Positions 17,639 through 26,036 of a DNA stretch of 43,737 bases are shown here, piece by piece; position 1 is the first letter of the stretch; each line of letters starts with the position of its first letter. A program made the position numbers and the translations under genes. The notes below the pieces were generated by a model. That model saw only the letters and a program-made list of their open reading frames with translations. It ran no database searches and had not been told where the DNA came from. Origin of the DNA: an uncultured Chloroflexus sp. (GTDB taxonomy: Bacteria; Chloroflexota; Chloroflexia; Chloroflexales; Chloroflexaceae); the NCBI RefSeq assembly GCF_937129525.1, contig NZ_CAKZNK010000065.1, forward strand, positions 1 to 43,737, read 5' to 3'.

Positions 17639-17674
17639 AATATGGCTGTTGTCGCAACGATGCCGGGTTTAGCA

Positions 17675-17712
17675 GGTCGGGGCAGTTGCGCCTTGCGACG
17701 GCGGCCCCGACC
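17675..17712. terminator. Hairpin between convergent genes
   Basis: GGTCGGGGC (17675-17683) and GCCCCGACC (17704-17712) form a perfect 9-bp GC-rich stem with a 20-nt loop, between the convergent ends of the membrane protein gene and the malZ-like gene. No T-run is present, so termination efficiency is uncertain. Confidence 0.45.
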
Positions 17713-17747
17713 ACATCAGAAGTTTAGCATTGAACCGGGTCACGTTA

Positions 17748-19601
17748 TTACATAGGCGCTTCAGTCCGCCAGATTTGCGCGCCGGTTGCTGGTAAACTGC
17801 TTATATCCAGCATGCCGCCGCGAATCGTTACTGTAGCGCCGGTATTCAGCTCACGCAGCATCGTGCCCTCGGCTAACCCACCGTGCCGTACCGGTAATGC
17901 CCGCAAACCATCGTCGCTGCGCCGGGCCACTATGATCAATCGTTCTTCAGGCGCTTCACGCAGGAAAGCAATCGTCTCACCCTGAGCGTAGAGCTGCTGG
18001 AAGCCGCCCCAACGTAACGCCGGCGCGTGTCGCCGTAAACGGGCCAACCGTTGCACAAATGCGCGCAGATCGTGGTCCCACTTCGCCTCGTCCCAGGGCA
18101 TCGCGCGTCGGCAATCGGGATCTCCACCGCCTGCCAGCCCGATCTCGTCACCGTAGTAGACGCAGGGCACACCGGGGTAGCAGAAGAGTAGTGTCATCGC
18201 CACCCGCACCCGCGCCAGGTCATCGCCGACAATTGTCCGGATTCGCGGCGTGTCGTGACTGCCGAGCAGGTTGAATTGCTGTGTCGCCACCTGCCACGGG
18301 ATCGCAGCCCGGAAGGCTGTCCATTGGGCAGCGACCGTCTCGACAGCAATCGGACGGGTATCGGCTTCGGGCCGTTGGGGGTTGAACTCAAAGCCTCCTA
18401 GCCAGCGCCAGATCGGGAAGGTAAAGCCCTGGTAGTTCATCGTGGCATCGAGTTCCTCACCCTGCAAGTGCGGCGTGCCATCAAAGAAGTGCTCGCCGAG
18501 CAGGTAGGCATCGGGCTGTTCAGCTTTGACTGCGCGGCGAATACCACGCCCGATCTTATGGCCGAGGTTGTCAGGGCCAAGACGCCCCAGCATATTGGCC
18601 ACATCGATCCGCCAACCATCGATCCGGTACGGTGGTCGCAACCAACGCCGCATGATCGCGTCGTGACCGGCATACATTACTTCACGCAAGCGCACGCTAC
18701 GGTAATTCAGCTTCGGCAATGTCGGCACATCCAACCAGCATTCATATTCGTCGGGATGGCGGCGAAAGGTGAAAAACTCGGCAGTTGGCGCGCGCGGATC
18801 AGCTTGAGCCGCCACAAACCACGGATGAGTCACGCCGCAATGATTGGGCACAATGTCGAGCACGAGGTTCATTGCGCGATCATCAAGCGCCTGTCGCAGG
18901 GTTAGCAACCCTTCTTCACCACCGAGATGGGGATCGATACTGGTATAGTCTTCCACATCGTATTTGTGGTTGGAAGGCGCGCGAAAGATAGGGTTCAGAT
19001 AGAGCGCCGAAACACCGAGATCGGTCAGGTAATCGAGTCGTTGAGCGATACCTTGCAGATCGCCGCCAAAGAACTCGATGGGGCCAGTAGCGCGGTTGGG
19101 TAGTTCATCCCAGTGTCGGGCTACTACTGGTCGTCCCCGGTAGAGATATTCGCCATCGCGCACATTGTTAGCGGGATCACCGTCAGCAAAACGGTCAGGG
19201 AAGATCTGGTAGAAGACGGCATCGCGCACCCATACCGGCGCATGGTAGTTTGCCAGCACTACGAAATCGTTCGCATCGGTCGGGTAGTGTCGGGTTACGC
19301 CACCGGCGCTATACCAGCGCGTACCATCTTCGGCGCGTAGCAAGAAACGGTAATTGGTGCGCAACATCCGGATCGGCAGCTCACCTTCCCACCAGCGACA
19401 CACCCCTTGCACACCGACATCGCGCAACGGCGTAATCTGCTGTTCGCCATCGGGACAGGTGCGCAAGAAGACACCGCTAACCGGCGCATCAGCCGCCAGT
19501 CGCAACCGAAAGACTGCCGTATCGCCTAAACGGCCACTGAAACGCAGATAGATGGGCGACCCATCGTGATGAATGCTGGATTCCCAGGAGAATGTATTCA
19601 T
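17748..19601 (-). CDS. malZ: Maltodextrin glucosidase, GH13 (MalZ-type)
   Basis: The 617-residue length is close to E. coli MalZ (about 605). An N-terminal beta-rich domain (1-120) precedes the GH13 barrel, which starts at FYQIFPDRFADGDP. The four GH13 regions are visible: DIVPNHCG, GWRIDVANM with nucleophile D333, LLGEHF with acid/base E370, and LLGSHDTPR with D450. It lacks a signal peptide, so it trims short maltodextrins in the cytosol. The ATG overlaps the gltX stop by 4 bp, making it last in a proB-gltX-malZ run. This is metabolically odd but consistent with read-through expression. Neopullulanase/cyclomaltodextrinase specificity is the alternative within GH13. Confidence 0.87.
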   Translation of the reverse strand: MNTFSWESSIHHDGSPIYLRFSGRLGDTAVFRLRLAADAPVSGVFLRTCPDGEQQITPLRDVGVQGVCRWWEGELPIRMLRTNYRFLLRAEDGTRWYSAGGVTRHYPTDANDFVVLANYHAPVWVRDAVFYQIFPDRFADGDPANNVRDGEYLYRGRPVVARHWDELPNRATGPIEFFGGDLQGIAQRLDYLTDLGVSALYLNPIFRAPSNHKYDVEDYTSIDPHLGGEEGLLTLRQALDDRAMNLVLDIVPNHCGVTHPWFVAAQADPRAPTAEFFTFRRHPDEYECWLDVPTLPKLNYRSVRLREVMYAGHDAIMRRWLRPPYRIDGWRIDVANMLGRLGPDNLGHKIGRGIRRAVKAEQPDAYLLGEHFFDGTPHLQGEELDATMNYQGFTFPIWRWLGGFEFNPQRPEADTRPIAVETVAAQWTAFRAAIPWQVATQQFNLLGSHDTPRIRTIVGDDLARVRVAMTLLFCYPGVPCVYYGDEIGLAGGGDPDCRRAMPWDEAKWDHDLRAFVQRLARLRRHAPALRWGGFQQLYAQGETIAFLREAPEERLIIVARRSDDGLRALPVRHGGLAEGTMLRELNTGATVTIRGGMLDISSLPATGAQIWRTEAPM

Positions 19602-21109
19602 TCCATCTGCTCCAAAGCGGCAATTGCCGCAGCCAGACGCGCCAACGCGCGTTCACGTCCCACTCCGGCTAGCGTATCAAACAGCGGTGGCGCCACACTC
19701 CGACCGGTTACCGCAACCCGGATCGCGCCGAAGAGAGGGCCTGGCTTAACCGACAATTGCTCACACAAGCCGCGCAATGTCGTTTCAAGTGCCGGCGGAG
19801 TCCAATCTGCCTGATTATTCAGCGCCTCCCAGGCTGCGCGAAGCATGGCAACCGTCTGGGCAGTATCGTGTTTTTTGGGGATGAGATCGGTCGGATTGTA
19901 CGTCTCGCCCGGTTTCACGTCACGGTAGAAGAACTCGAGCAACTCTGGCGCTTCCTGTAGCTCTTCTAGCCGCTCGTGGATCAGCGGAATCAGGCGCAAA
20001 AGGTATTCCTGCTCGGTCGCCGTGGCTGGATCACCGATCAGGCCGGCCTGCTGCATAAAGGGCAAGACTCGCTCGGCCAACTGGTCGGTAGTCAGCTTAC
20101 GGATGTAGATTCCATTCATATCGCGCAGCTTTTCCGGATTCCAGCGCGCCGGTGAGGGTTGAATCCGCTCAAGGGTAAAGCGAGCAATCAACTCTTCGCG
20201 AGTCATGATCTCGGTAACGCCGTCGTAGCTCCACCCTTGCAAGGCCAGGTAGTTGAGCATCGTTTCAGGCAGGTAACCACGTTCGCGGAAACGCTGCGTC
20301 GCCACATCATCTTTGCGCTTCGACAGCTTCCCTTTGCCATCGGAACGCAAGATTGCCGGTAGATGGGCAAACAATGGACGCGGCCAGCCGAAAAAGTCGT
20401 ACAACAGCACGTGATACGGTGTGCTGGGCACCCATTCTTCGCCACGCATCACGAGGGTGATCTTCATCAGATAATCATCAACCAGATGCGCGAAGTGATA
20501 GACCGGCATACCGGTTGACTTGATCAGCACAATATCCTGCAACTGATCGTTTTGCACGACAATCTCATCACCCCCCCGAATCAGATCGCGAAAACGGGTT
20601 TCACCCTCTAGTGGCGTCTTCAGGCGAACGGTATACGGCTTGCCGGTCGCCGCCAGCTCACGCTGCTGTTCGAGCGGCCAGTCGCGTTCGGGACCGCGGA
20701 AGCGAAACGCCTTGATCCCGGCAGCCTCGGCAGCAGCCCGCATCTGGGCCAGCTCCTCTTCAGTGGTGAACGACATATAGGCCAGCCCGGCGGTCAGCAA
20801 CTGCTCAACAAAAGGCTGGTAAATACCCAGCTCGAACCGTTCGGACTGAACATAGGGGCCATACGGGCCACCCACATCGGGGCCTTCATCCCAGTCAATA
20901 CCGACCCAGCGCAATGAAACGCTGATGTCGTCGGCGGCGCCAGGCACAAAGCGCTTCTCATCGGTATCTTCGATGCGCAGAACGAACTGGCCGCCGTAAT
21001 GGCGAGCGCAGAGCCAGTTGAAGAGAGCGGTGCGAACGCCGCCGATGTGCAGGTTGCCGGTCGGGCTAGGAGCAAAGCGTACCCGCACCGGCCCTTCAAT
21101 TGTATGCAT
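19598..21109 (-). CDS. gltX: Glutamate--tRNA ligase
   Basis: This 503-residue class I synthetase charges tRNA-Glu. The HIGH-type motif is H21-I-G-G24 in APSPTGNLHIGG, and the KMSKS-type motif is K261-L-S-K-R265. A C-terminal helical anticodon-binding region fills about 330-500. The start at 21109 has AAGGAG six bases upstream on the minus strand; the longer open frame to 21199 adds 30 residues not seen in the family. A cognate tRNA-Glu(CTC) gene lies elsewhere in this window (39518-39594). It shares a strand and probably a transcript with proB upstream and the malZ-like gene downstream. Confidence 0.95.
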   Translation of the reverse strand: MHTIEGPVRVRFAPSPTGNLHIGGVRTALFNWLCARHYGGQFVLRIEDTDEKRFVPGAADDISVSLRWVGIDWDEGPDVGGPYGPYVQSERFELGIYQPFVEQLLTAGLAYMSFTTEEELAQMRAAAEAAGIKAFRFRGPERDWPLEQQRELAATGKPYTVRLKTPLEGETRFRDLIRGGDEIVVQNDQLQDIVLIKSTGMPVYHFAHLVDDYLMKITLVMRGEEWVPSTPYHVLLYDFFGWPRPLFAHLPAILRSDGKGKLSKRKDDVATQRFRERGYLPETMLNYLALQGWSYDGVTEIMTREELIARFTLERIQPSPARWNPEKLRDMNGIYIRKLTTDQLAERVLPFMQQAGLIGDPATATEQEYLLRLIPLIHERLEELQEAPELLEFFYRDVKPGETYNPTDLIPKKHDTAQTVAMLRAAWEALNNQADWTPPALETTLRGLCEQLSVKPGPLFGAIRVAVTGRSVAPPLFDTLAGVGRERALARLAAAIAALEQME

Positions 21110-21229
21110 GAGCAACTCCTTTTGGCGCAAAATGCAGCAGCGCAATGGGTGTAATGGAAGCAGGGTTGCGCGCCAGTCAAACGACATCGGCGCAACCAAT
21201 CACCTACCCGGTAGGATGTTACGCGCCTT
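21110..21229. other. proB-gltX gap with short inverted repeat
   Basis: This 120-nt gap contains GGTTGCGC (21164-21171) and GCGCAACC (21190-21197), a perfect 8-bp inverted repeat with an 18-nt loop. No T-run follows on the minus strand. No gene is seen. Confidence 0.3.
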
Positions 21230-22336
21230 TCAGTCGGTCAGCACGACCATATCGTCGCGATGTACCACTTCCGGCCCATAATCATACCCTAAAATCGAAT
21301 GAATCTGCTGAGAGCGTAGCCCGGCGATCATGCGCGCGTCGTGCGAGCGATACTGGGTCAAGCCACGCGCAATCTCACGTCCATCGAGCGCGAAAATCCG
21401 CACCGTCTGGCCGCGATCAAACTCGCCGCTTACCTCGCGAATACCGGCGGGTAACAAACTCTTACCGTGGCGGGTGAGAGCAAGCGCCGCGCCTTCGTCC
21501 ACCACAATGCGCGAATGACGCACTGTTTCCGCCAGAATCCAGCGCTGACGAGCGTCAGGATGAGTCGTCGTTGCAGGAAAGAAAGTGCCAATGCGTTCGC
21601 CAGCGGCAACGCGGGTAATCACGTCTGGCTCGTAACCGGCAGCAATCACAACTGCAACCCCGGAATGAGTTGCCAGCTCGGCAGCCTGAATCTTGGTCTG
21701 CATCCCACCGGTGCCACGATGGGTGCCACTGCCGCCGGCAATAGCCCAGATCCGCTCATCAATGACCGGCACTTCGCGCAGCAATTCGGCCTGCGGGTCG
21801 GCGCGCGGATCGGCGCTGTAAAGACCGGCAATATCGGTGAGAATGAGCAGCAGATCGGCATCAATCAAACCGGCCACCAGCGCCGAGAGATTATCGTTAT
21901 CGCCGACGCGAATCTCAGCGGTGACTACCGCATCATTTTCATTGATAATCGGCACGATGCCCTGCGCCAGGCACAGGGTCAGGGTATTACGCGCATTGAG
22001 ATAGCGCCGGCGATCACGCAGATCGTCGCGGGTAAGCAAAGCCTGAGCTACCTGCAAACCGTACAACTCGAAGATCTGTTCATAAAGGTGCATCAACCGG
22101 CTCTGACCAACAGCGGCAAAAACCTGCTTAAGCGGAATATTCGCCCGCTGATTGGGGGGAACACCAAGGCGTTCTTTGCCGGCGGCAACAGCTCCTGATG
22201 ACACCAGCACAACTTCGTGACCGGCCTCTTTGAGACGCGCGATTTGCCGGGCCAGCTCAACAAAATAGGGTCGGTGCAGCCGGTCGGTGCCGGCAGTTAA
22301 TACACTTGTACCCAGTTTGATCACGAATCGGCTCAT
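21230..22336 (-). CDS. proB: Glutamate 5-kinase with PUA domain
   Basis: This 368-residue enzyme carries out the first step of proline synthesis, ATP-dependent phosphorylation of glutamate. The amino-acid-kinase domain (1-255) starts FVIKLGTSVLT and includes VLVSSGAVAAG, the INENDAVV region and a GGMQTKIQAA motif. A C-terminal PUA domain (about 275-368) has the conserved GKSLLPAGI segment. It is full length. The ribosome binding site is poor, with GGAG lying 15 bases upstream. proA is not in the window. It is flanked upstream by the aldehyde oxidoreductase gene (86-bp gap) and downstream by gltX, giving a glutamate-themed pair. Confidence 0.94.
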   Translation of the reverse strand: MSRFVIKLGTSVLTAGTDRLHRPYFVELARQIARLKEAGHEVVLVSSGAVAAGKERLGVPPNQRANIPLKQVFAAVGQSRLMHLYEQIFELYGLQVAQALLTRDDLRDRRRYLNARNTLTLCLAQGIVPIINENDAVVTAEIRVGDNDNLSALVAGLIDADLLLILTDIAGLYSADPRADPQAELLREVPVIDERIWAIAGGSGTHRGTGGMQTKIQAAELATHSGVAVVIAAGYEPDVITRVAAGERIGTFFPATTTHPDARQRWILAETVRHSRIVVDEGAALALTRHGKSLLPAGIREVSGEFDRGQTVRIFALDGREIARGLTQYRSHDARMIAGLRSQQIHSILGYDYGPEVVHRDDMVVLTD

Positions 22337-22422
22337 AGCGATAGAAAGTTCGCTCCACGACGAATAGTAGCTGCCATTACCCGATTGTGCCCGCAGCAGG
22401 GCAAAGTGTTCGTCAGAAACGT

Positions 22423-24216
22423 TTAGTCAGCGATACCCAATTCAGCCAGGCGAGCTGGCGTCGGATCACCGTTCGCATCCCAACCGTGACGGGCATAGTA
22501 CTCTGCCAGCAATGCCTCAAGCGGTGGAGTATAGCCGGCGCTCGGCCCGCTGTTGAGCGGTTCGCGCAGATAGCGTTCCGGCAGCGTATCCTGGCTATTG
22601 AGCGCATAACGACGGGTAAAGAGCCGGTCGATGGTCACGATCCGTTCACCAATGCGGACCAGATCGGCGCCGGTAATTGAGCGCCCGCTCACAGCGCCGA
22701 GCAAGGCAATCAGTTCACCGGGAGTAATCTGATACGCCATCAAACCGAGACGGCGGCAAAAACCACTGGCATCGAGCGCAGCGGCAAAACGCTCGTGCCA
22801 GATCAGGCGGAGTGCCTTGCCTTCGCTCTCGCGTGGGCCACTCGCTGGCGGCGGCAACCAGGCCGGTGGTTCGGCGACCAGTTCTTCAAACGCCATCGCG
22901 TAACGATAATCTCCACCAATCGGACTGGTAGCCATTGCCAGACCGATCTCAGTCAGGGCGCGCGGATCGAGGGCCGGCATTGCCAGCCCCTTCACCTGGG
23001 GCGCAAAAGCTGCCGAACCCCAGACTGCTTCCTGCATCTCACCCACACCGAGCGAGAGAATATCGCGCTTCTCCTGCCGCTGACTCATGCGGTCAAGCGC
23101 CGCGATCACTGCCGCGCCATCGCCCCAGTTGAGCGTGCGTTGCCGCACCAGACCCTCATCCTGAGCTTCGGTCATAAAGACAATCGCTGCCGCTGCTGCT
23201 GCCGGATCGATTCCGAGGCGCAAACAGCGGTCGGCAATCGCCAGCATAGCATCAGGATCGGTAATAGCGGCACGAGCGGCAAAACCGGCGATCAACTCGA
23301 GACTCGGCAACGGATGGGTCTCGCCGCTTTTCGCGCGCAGATCAATGTAGCACGGCAATGGACACCCGGCGCAGCCACGTTCGAGTCGGCCACCACGCCG
23401 CGCGATCTCGCTAAACATGCGGGCAATTGCCACCCCATCGGCAGGCACGCGCGCGTCACGGCTGATCAGCGCACCCAGCTTGATGGCTGACGGCAGCAAC
23501 CCTGCGCTACCGATAGTGCGAATTGCTTGAGCTGTCGGATGTTTCTCGCCACGCTGCCGGATCGATTGCAAAACTGTCTGCATGCGGGCAGGGTCGGCAG
23601 CCGGCAAAGGCGCCCGGTCACGCACCACAATCGCCTTTAACTTCTTATCGGCCATCACTGCGCCGGTACCGGCTGGTTCAACCAGATACTGGCCTTCGGC
23701 CACGATACTGGCGTAGGCAACCCCGGCCTCACCGGCTGGCCCGATTGCCAGTACCCGCACATCGCCGCCAAGCTCGGCGTGCAGCGTGGCTGTAGTGGAG
23801 ACGGTATCGCGCCCAAGCAAATGCCGGGCCGAACGCAGGCGCACTGTTTCGCCATCGATAAACAGGTAGCACCAATCGGGCGCTTCACCACGAATAATCA
23901 GCGCATCTACATTATTCCGACGCAACGCGGCGCCCCAATGTCCTGGCGCCCACCCATAACCGATCCCACCAGTAAGCGGCGAGCGCGTGCCAACGGTAAA
24001 GCCACCGGTAGCAAAGCTGGCGCTACCGGCAAGCGGCCCGGCGGCGAAGATAAGCAAATTATCCGCCGACAGCGGCGGTGTATCCGGTTCAAGCTGATGC
24101 CAGAGAAGCCAGGCAATGATGCCTCGCCCACCGAGATAGTCACGTTCGACCTCATCAGGCAGCAACTGGCGGGCGTGGCCACGGGCAAGATCAACGGTCA
24201 AACTGCGCAACGGCAT
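22423..24216 (-). CDS. Tungsten-dependent aldehyde:ferredoxin oxidoreductase family protein
   Basis: The protein has 597 residues when started at 24216, with AGGAA seven bases upstream; the longer frame to 24315 crosses the promoter region. The N-terminus has the family YLGGRGIIAWLL pattern. The [4Fe-4S] ligands are C282-x2-C285-x3-C289 and C487, nearly the same spacing as in Pyrococcus AOR (288, 291, 295, 494). Members use a tungsten bis-pterin to oxidise aldehydes to acids with ferredoxin as acceptor, or the reverse. A multi-cluster ferredoxin fused to cyclic-nucleotide-binding domains is divergently encoded 115 bp away and may be its partner or regulator. The exact aldehyde is unknown. Confidence 0.9.
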   Translation of the reverse strand: MPLRSLTVDLARGHARQLLPDEVERDYLGGRGIIAWLLWHQLEPDTPPLSADNLLIFAAGPLAGSASFATGGFTVGTRSPLTGGIGYGWAPGHWGAALRRNNVDALIIRGEAPDWCYLFIDGETVRLRSARHLLGRDTVSTTATLHAELGGDVRVLAIGPAGEAGVAYASIVAEGQYLVEPAGTGAVMADKKLKAIVVRDRAPLPAADPARMQTVLQSIRQRGEKHPTAQAIRTIGSAGLLPSAIKLGALISRDARVPADGVAIARMFSEIARRGGRLERGCAGCPLPCYIDLRAKSGETHPLPSLELIAGFAARAAITDPDAMLAIADRCLRLGIDPAAAAAAIVFMTEAQDEGLVRQRTLNWGDGAAVIAALDRMSQRQEKRDILSLGVGEMQEAVWGSAAFAPQVKGLAMPALDPRALTEIGLAMATSPIGGDYRYAMAFEELVAEPPAWLPPPASGPRESEGKALRLIWHERFAAALDASGFCRRLGLMAYQITPGELIALLGAVSGRSITGADLVRIGERIVTIDRLFTRRYALNSQDTLPERYLREPLNSGPSAGYTPPLEALLAEYYARHGWDANGDPTPARLAELGIAD

Positions 24217-24253
24217 GCGAGTATTCCTGTGTGGGTGCGAATTCCGCCGTTCT

Positions 24254-24288
24254 ATTATACCGCCCCTGAGCAAGGCGTATGGTACAAT
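24254..24288. promoter_or_regulatory. Divergent -10 boxes between AOR and cNMP-ferredoxin genes
   Basis: A perfect TATAAT on the minus strand (24254-24259) faces the oxidoreductase gene. TACAAT on the plus strand (24283-24288) faces the cNMP-ferredoxin gene. Neither has a good -35 at 16-18 bp, suggesting activator dependence. The two boxes are only 23 bp apart, so polymerases would compete. Confidence 0.5.
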
Positions 24289-24331
24289 AGCACAAAATTG
24301 CCATACCCCTGTCATTGTATCAGAACCGCTT

Positions 24332-25765
24332 ATGTCTTCGTTGAAGCGTCCCGCGCATAATCAGCTTGCCCAAACTCACGCAGTTCTCCGCCAGCAACGA
24401 CAGCAAGAAGCTCTTGCCGCACTGGCGGCGCTCGATTGTCTGCGCGGCGTCCCGGCAACCGAACTGACAGTTCTGTACGAACAGGGTATCTTTCGCGCTT
24501 TTCCCAGTGGGGCCACCGTTATCGGACAACGCCGCGGGTACCGCTATCTCTTCTTCCTCTTGCGCGGGTCATTGCAATTACGGTTGCGTGACAAAGATGG
24601 GCGCGAAGTGCTGATAGGGGTACTTGGTCAAGGCGATTGCTTTGGGGAAGGGCCACTCTTCGGCAAATTCTTCCGCCACATGAGCGCTCTCACCCAGAGT
24701 TCGTGCTACCTGTTGCAAATCGAGATTGCCACCCTGCGCGAGGAATTGGCGACTTTACCGCTTCTGACAACTGCGCTTCGCCAGGTCTATCGACGGCGGA
24801 TGATTGAAGCGACGCTGGCCCGTATTCCTGGTCTGAGCCGATTATTGCCTTTAGAACGGATCGCCATTGCTGCCCGTCTTCGCCCACGCCATATACCTCG
24901 TGGCACGCTCGTCGTGCGACAGGGTGAAGCAGCCGACTCACTCTATCTGATAGAAAGCGGGCAGGTTGTGATCGAGCAGAGCGGGCAGACAATTGCCAGT
25001 CTTGGCGAAGGTGACCTCTTCGGTGAAATTTCGTTGCTGACCGGCGAACCGCACCGCGCCAATGCCCGCGCGCTCACCACAACCGATCTGCTGGAATTGC
25101 CCGGCGCCGACTTCTACCAACTGATCAAACAATATCCAGCGCTTGAGACTGATCTGCGCGCCATTGCCGAGCGTCGATTGAAACATTCAGCCGCTGTGCG
25201 CAGTGATGTTGCCCGCGCCCGCGACATCGGCCTCGCGGTCGATCGTGGCCTGTTGCGCGCCACCCACATTCTGGCGCGCGATCCGGCGCGCTGCCCACCC
25301 GGTTGCCGGCTATGTGAAACCGGCTGCGCCCATCGCCATGGCCATACCCGCCTCCACCTCAACGGCACTCCGATTGATCGTTTTGACGTATTGGAGAGTT
25401 GTCGGCAATGTGTGACCGGCGCCGAATGTGTTGAAGTGTGTCCCGAAGATGCCATCGAACGAGTCGATAACGGCGCCTTGCGCATCACCGCCCGTTGCAC
25501 CGGCTGCGGCGAATGCGTCACTGCCTGCCCTTATGATGCGGTACAATCGGTGCCACGTGCCAGTCGTCGCGCCGGCCCACTGTGGGATCTCTTCCGCCGC
25601 TGGCAGCAGCGGCTGCGCCCCACCATACCCCTTACTCCTACCGGGCCAACCCATCGCGCCGACAAATGCGATCTCTGCTTCGGCCATACCGACCTGGCCT
25701 GTGTCAGCGCTTGTCCGATTGGCAACCTCCGCCTGGTTCCGGTCGAAGAGATCGTTCCGGTCTAA
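24332..25765 (+). CDS. Two cyclic-nucleotide-binding domains fused to a multi-cluster 4Fe-4S ferredoxin
   Basis: In this 477-residue protein, residues about 40-150 and 165-290 are CRP-type cNMP-binding folds. The second has a convincing phosphate-binding cassette (F230-G-E232 ... R242-A243). The first has FGE at 104-106 but a less canonical downstream Arg. No helix-turn-helix follows. The C-terminal 160 residues are cysteine-rich: a CPPGCRLCETGC segment, CRQC starting at C357 with CVEVCP, then CTGCGECVTACP, then CDLC...CVSACP. This resembles the polyferredoxin subunits of redox enzymes, with three or four [4Fe-4S] clusters. It probably passes electrons to or from the divergently encoded aldehyde oxidoreductase under nucleotide control (inference). 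The start at 24332 lacks a clear Shine-Dalgarno. Confidence 0.82.
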   Translation: MSSLKRPAHNQLAQTHAVLRQQRQQEALAALAALDCLRGVPATELTVLYEQGIFRAFPSGATVIGQRRGYRYLFFLLRGSLQLRLRDKDGREVLIGVLGQGDCFGEGPLFGKFFRHMSALTQSSCYLLQIEIATLREELATLPLLTTALRQVYRRRMIEATLARIPGLSRLLPLERIAIAARLRPRHIPRGTLVVRQGEAADSLYLIESGQVVIEQSGQTIASLGEGDLFGEISLLTGEPHRANARALTTTDLLELPGADFYQLIKQYPALETDLRAIAERRLKHSAAVRSDVARARDIGLAVDRGLLRATHILARDPARCPPGCRLCETGCAHRHGHTRLHLNGTPIDRFDVLESCRQCVTGAECVEVCPEDAIERVDNGALRITARCTGCGECVTACPYDAVQSVPRASRRAGPLWDLFRRWQQRLRPTIPLTPTGPTHRADKCDLCFGHTDLACVSACPIGNLRLVPVEEIVPV

Positions 25766-25950
25766 CCATCATCGCAGCCCGCGCCGTTCCCTGCGCTCGC
25801 GCTCACCGCATCGAATACGCCAACCGCCCGTTTCAGTCAACGTGATACGCCGGTTCGGCTCGCCAGCCTCATGACCCGGCTCCGGTCGCCAGTTGTGGGT
25901 GGTAACGTCATGAGCCGGTGGACGACGCGCGCGGTACCAGATAGTTCTCA

Positions 25951-26018
25951 GGCGAACGTTCGCTTTTCCCCTTGACAAGTGTCATCAGGCGGTGTATCAT
26001 AAAGGCGAACGTTCGCCT
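25951..26018 (+). promoter_or_regulatory. lacI-family promoter flanked by twin operators
   Basis: The promoter is TTGACA (25972-25977), 17 bp, TATCAT (25995-26000). Operator 1 contains GCGAACGTTCGC (25952-25963) just upstream of the -35. Operator 2 is the 16-bp perfect palindrome AGGCGAACGTTCGCCT (26003-26018) over the predicted transcription start. Their centres are 53 bp apart, about five helical turns, so one tetramer or two dimers on the same DNA face could hold a small loop. Autorepression is the natural reading. I see no third copy in the window. Confidence 0.85.
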
Positions 26019-26036
26019 GGCAAGATGGTAGGGTCT

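Noticed and set aside
17032-17727. 231-codon frame overlapping the Pro/Tyr-rich membrane protein
   Set aside because: Different frame from a gene with a strong AGGAG site and clear membrane helices; product is low-complexity and unfamiliar.
21467-22198. 243-codon plus-strand frame
   Set aside because: Antisense to proB, which has full family motifs.
22795-23490. 231-codon plus-strand frame
   Set aside because: Antisense to the aldehyde oxidoreductase gene; no motifs.
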